Shown here: positions 60,257 to 64,000 of the stretch, in pieces
Numbering within the stretch: position 1 is the first letter of the stretch
How the letters are laid out: every line of letters starts with the position of its first letter
Assembly: GCA_947846985.1 (NCBI GenBank)
Contig: CANTUZ010000001.1
Location: forward strand, 6,121,504-6,185,503
DNA length: 64,000 nt
Origin: Fratercula arctica
Lineage: Eukaryota; Chordata; Aves; Charadriiformes; Alcidae
Direction of reading: 5' to 3'
Translations under genes and position numbers: made by a program
Notes under the pieces: generated by a model
What the model was told of the DNA's origin: nothing
Databases searched by the model: none
What the model saw: only the letters and a program-made list of their open reading frames with translations

Positions 60257-62487
60257 CAAACCAAAAAATCCCCAACCAACCAAGAAACCCCAAAACCAAC
60301 AACACCAACAGAACTCTTCTGTACTTTCAAGTAAAAGGACTACTGCAGTAGCTGGGGTGTGGGGGGTTATGAAGTGAAAAATCCGGGCTCACTGATCTCT
60401 GTTACAGATTATGACCTGGAAGAAGCCACTTAGATACAGAGACTCAAAAGATATGCAAGTTCTGTGCTGCTTCCTTCTTCAAGACCTGTATAATTTCAGT
60501 AGGTAGGGCATCTTTAGAAATGATAGGTGCTTGGAAGCCTGTAGCCCTCCAGTAGCTCCCCAGCAACGCTAAGACAGAGCAGAGGTTATATAAATACATT
60601 CAATACTCAGGTGTTGCTGCCTGTTGAAACACACCTCAACGTGGATCTAAATGTTTTTGTTAAGATAACAAAGAATGCAAAGCATGACCCAGAAGGTGTG
60701 GGTTTTTTTAAGCTGTCTTGCAAAATTCAGTTGAGGAGAAAGAACTTAAAAATCAATATTTGAATGTAGATACGCATGTGAAAGGGTATTTTCACATCTT
60801 CAACAAGTGGACCTCAAAGCATTCCCCACGAGGAATGATGCAATTCTACATGCTTGTAATGTAGCACAAGGAGCAAAAAGGTTTAGGAGATATCATGCAC
60901 TAACCTCCCTCTATGCTTCACTGCAGTCCTAAAAGTCCACATTTTCTATACCAGCTTCCTCAAGCTGGAACTCCAAATGAACTTAGTTCAATTAATAGAC
61001 ACCACAAACCCAGCTCTTTTTGTTAACATTTGTCATCATTTCCTAAAAACAAACAAAAAAAATCCAGCAAACAGAGTGATATCAGCTAAGAAAACGCATT
61101 AGCAGAAATTCTGCTCTGCAGATGTTTGAAATGCCTGCATTTCTGTTCTGCTGAAATCCAGGTGGGACATCACTCCCCATGACCAGGCAAAACAAAAATC
61201 TATGAGTTTTACAGTGGCAGAAGAAATAACATGTTTATTCTTTACGTGATCAAAGTCAGTTAGAGGGCAAAACCAACCCATCAGCTCAGTAATGAGGAGT
61301 TTCCATCAGAGAAACACTGGGGATACTGGGCATATGGTGAGAAAACTGAAGAGGAGAAAATGGAAACGTGTACAGGAGCGGTAATGTATCTCGGTTCTCA
61401 AAGTCTTCTGCGTTTAAAGAATACATTCTGGCAACCCTCTTTGCCACTAAACTATTGGGGGATACAAGCTCTCAACGCGATGAAATGTGTTAAAGTAACA
61501 GCCTGCTGACTCATGGCTACATTGCATGGAAATGATCTAAATATTTTATGAAGCACAAAATGAGCAATGAACTCTATAGCGTTTCAACACTTGCTTACAA
61601 TTCCAGCAATTACAAAGTAAAGCACTGTGAGTCTTTAAAAGGGGTGAGAGAGGGAGACAAAGAAGAAACACCCCGAACCCATTGCCTAATAGCTTTTACA
61701 AAGAATTCTGACTCAGTCTCCACAGAGGCACAAACCCTAAAGGATTATATTAAGGGGTTACAAGGTGTCAGAAGAACCTCACATCAGAACAACAGCACAA
61801 AATGAAGGAAAAGAGATTTACTGGTTTAGGGAAGTTTTTGCATCGTCAGATTGCCTTTCCCCACCCAGGTTTTAGGATGATGTATAACAGGGATGCCACA
61901 GGCCACTCTAGTGGTGATTTGGTGCAATGTACACAACAGGATCCTTTGGACAACAAATCCATGTCATAAGCCATAAAGCTTCATGTTGCTTTCTTTGATG
62001 CCCACCACTATGGTGGCTGAGACAGGACTACAAACAGTGATTGATATAATAAATTTGGTCCAAGCAGCACTTCATAAATGAGTTTTCTATCTTAGTCTAC
62101 TAGAGAAACATACAGAAGCATGGGTTTGGATCTGGTTTTGACTTCTGCTGGGTCCTTTTGCTTCAGTAAGTGAATAAATAAAACCATTCTGTGTCTGACA
62201 TTTCTAATACAATCCAAAATTCCTATTTTTCATTGTGTGCTTCAGCCAAGTATTCCTCTAATCTTTGCAGCTCTGTGGCAAATTAGGATCCCATCATCCA
62301 CCTGAGTCTTAATTACCAGCTCTGTTGCAATTAGCCGCAAAATTCTTTAGTCAAAATCACACCGAATGACTGCAGACAGTACCACCTGCCTAAATCTGGG
62401 TCTGGTAAAGAGTTTTTCCTACCTATACTTTTGACATGGTCTGCAGAACTTGATTATACGTAAAAAAAACCCTGGACTTAGAAACAC
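56881..62487. other. Non-coding stretch, no gene recognised
   Basis: AT-rich unique DNA. A 69-codon minus-strand frame at 59249-59458 has an unusually protein-like composition with a CxxC pair and is discussed as a finding, but it is not called as a gene. An AAAAC microsatellite at 60.2 kb is listed. Confidence 0.55.
60209..60305. repeat. (AAAAC)n microsatellite with AC-rich tail
   Basis: AAAAC repeats about six times (60217-60246) and degrades into a purely A/C stretch with CCCC and AACC units to about 60305. It is the same class as the repeats at 10.9, 21.0 and 23.9 kb. Confidence 0.93.
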
Positions 62488-62946
62488 AGACTAACTTAAT
62501 TTGGAAAAGGGCATTGCCTAGTGCAACCTCCAGGTGAGAGAAGGGTAAGATTCAAAATTGGATCTAGGTCTGAACTTAGACCATGGGTTTTGACTGCCCT
62601 GAAATGGTAAATGGTGATATTTTTTTTTTTTTTTTCCCTTATATCTAATTGGATTCCCCCTTAGTGCAACATGTGCTTGTTGCCTCCAGTTCTTTCCTTG
62701 TTCACCTCTAAGAAGATTCTATCTCTTTGTCTCTATGTGCTCCCAGGAAGAAGTTGCAGACACCAAAAATATTCCTCTTCTCCAGCCTGAACAACCCAGC
62801 TCTCAGCCTCTTCTCTCACATCCTGGCCAGCTTGGTGGCCCTTTGTTGCACTCTCACCAACATGTTAATGTCTGTCTTCTACTATAGACCCCAAAAGTGA
62901 GGAACATACTGTATATGAAGTCTGAGAAGGGCTGAGTGTAAGGAAC
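62488..62946 (-). mobile_element. Diverged CR1 LINE, 3' part
   Basis: From about 62640 the plus strand is clearly antisense CR1: 'cttctccagcctgaac', 'aacccagctctcagcctct', 'cttggtggccctttgttgc' and 'ctctaagaagattctatctc', running to 'gggctgagtgtaagg'. Leftwards, 'acttaatttggaaaaggg' and 'gcctagtgcaacctcc' fit a diverged CR1 3' terminus. A T run (62620-62635) sits where the element normally has a short T-rich stretch and has expanded. The copy is on the minus strand and 5'-truncated at about 62946. The 62640-62946 half is well supported and the left half is tentative. Confidence 0.8.
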
Positions 62947-64000
62947 TGTAAGCATAAAAAGAATGGCTATCCACCAAAGAATCACAAAACCAGCCAGAAA
63001 CAAATGGCCTTAAAAAAAGAAGGACACTTGGAGCTTTAATTCTTCTACAGTTGTAGGAAACCACAACTTCCTCCCTTACAGGAAGCACAGAATGAAATTT
63101 CTGACCATCAAAACAAAAATAAAACAATTTTTTTTTTTTTTTTAATTAAAAATCAGTATTTACATCCAACACTGTGATTGTGGGACAGCTAGGAAAGGAG
63201 GATGAATTTTTCAAGAAGAGCCACCGTAAATACATCAGGGGCTCAATTCCCGACTCCCAGCGTTACAGTTGGCAATAACAGATCTTTCCTGGTTCTGCTT
63301 ACCTGTAGGGCAGAGTCTATCTGCTGCAAAAATCCTGTTGTGGCCGATATTTCTGTTGACATCAGAAGACTGGTTTGGCTCTGGGTGGGTAAGGTGTCTC
63401 TCAGACTTCCTCCTGACTTGGCGTGTTGGAGCTGCGGTGTGACAAACTAGCCCTTCCTTTACAATATTTTCAAATTTCTGACTTGCGTTTGCTTTGCGGT
63501 TGTGTACAGACATGCACTGTGTACAGCCAGTGATGGGGATATGAATTATTCTCTGTGGAAGAATATACTTTATATTTTATATATATATTTCTTTTTCTTC
63601 ATTTTTCGGATTTCAATACAAACAAACCAGATGTGGACCAGTTAGGTCTGTAGCAGGTTAAAAGGCTGCACTCTACTGTTCAAAAACGATACTGCACAAC
63701 GTTTCTAAAATCAATCTATTCTTGAATGCTTCCTTTCTTTATGCAACTAAATTTGCATATCCTGCAGCTGAAGAAGGCATAATTAGTAATTTGTGATTAA
63801 TTTAAGCAGGAGCGGCTATAAAAATCTTAGGTATTTACATAGTTCTCATAAATTAGAGTCACAAACCGTAATTTGTTAAATTGAAATTCTGCTAAAAGCT
63901 TGCATTTACATAGATGTTCAGATGTTAAAGTGTTGACACGCATTTTAAAATCAGCACTGCTGGCACATTCATAATTCATGCCAATGAGCTGGAAGGTTTA
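62947..64000. other. Non-coding stretch with possible conserved regulatory DNA
   Basis: No gene is recognised. A T run lies at about 63129-63143. From about 63720 to the window end the sequence is evenly AT-rich and free of repeats, with an ATTTGCAT octamer (about 63751) and ATTAGTAATT/GATTAATTT motifs, as is common in developmental enhancers. This is suggestive only. Confidence 0.5.

Noticed and set aside
1..64000. CRISPR arrays, operons, ribosome binding sites, prophage or other prokaryotic features
   Set aside because: Repeat content and composition are those of a bird nuclear genome. No regularly spaced repeats or dense gene order exist.
1..64000. tRNA, rRNA, U-snRNA or other structured RNA genes
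   Set aside because: I looked for the conserved box-like words by eye and found none convincing. A dedicated covariance search was not possible, so small RNAs could be missed.

Overview
This is vertebrate nuclear DNA, almost certainly from a bird. The main evidence is interspersed repeats. Several copies end in the CR1 non-LTR retrotransposon 3' tail, recognised by its ATTCTATG-type octamers next to the 'gg(t)tggaaggga...gatcatctagtcc' block. Two solo LTRs belong to a lineage that I know from avian genomes. The sequence is visibly AT-rich and poor in CpG, and it is full of long A/T homopolymers. I find no prokaryotic gene organisation.

I recognise no host protein-coding exon, tRNA, rRNA or snRNA gene anywhere in the 64 kb. 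Open frames are short, begin at arbitrary ATGs and resemble no family I know. The exceptions are frames that are pieces of the CR1 reverse-transcriptase ORF. The window is best read as intergenic DNA (a gene desert) or the inside of a very large intron.

Layout. 1-4.1 kb: AT-rich unique DNA. 4.1-4.7 kb: a CR1 copy on the minus strand with a large internal deletion, still showing ORF2 C-terminal pieces. 4.9-31.3 kb: mostly unique DNA with twelve of the thirteen A or T runs of 20 or more bases, including one of 42 T, plus AAAAC/AAAACC-type microsatellites, two CR1 tail fragments (14.2 and 18.5 kb) and a solo LTR on the minus strand at 24.2-24.8 kb with a 5-bp target-site duplication. 36.05-36.26 kb: a compact rearranged locus with a 20-bp tandem duplication, a 41-bp-arm hairpin and a CR1 tail. 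40.9-43.1 kb: two adjoining CR1 tails, a perfect 25-bp tandem duplication and a further CR1 piece. 48.1-48.84 kb: two abutting CR1 fragments. 50.86-51.44 kb: a second solo LTR related to the first but on the plus strand. 55.66-56.88 kb: a GC-rich block unlike its surroundings, probably another retroelement-derived repeat. 62.5-62.95 kb: a diverged CR1.

No genes act together here. Any function is most likely regulatory. Several unique AT-rich stretches with TAATTA-like or ATTTGCAT-like sites are listed as candidate conserved non-coding elements, but only a cross-species alignment could establish that. I did not find a convincing new biological system. The items most worth a second look are the 36.1 kb hairpin locus, the 55.7-56.9 kb GC-rich block and the clustering of long homopolymers in the first half.
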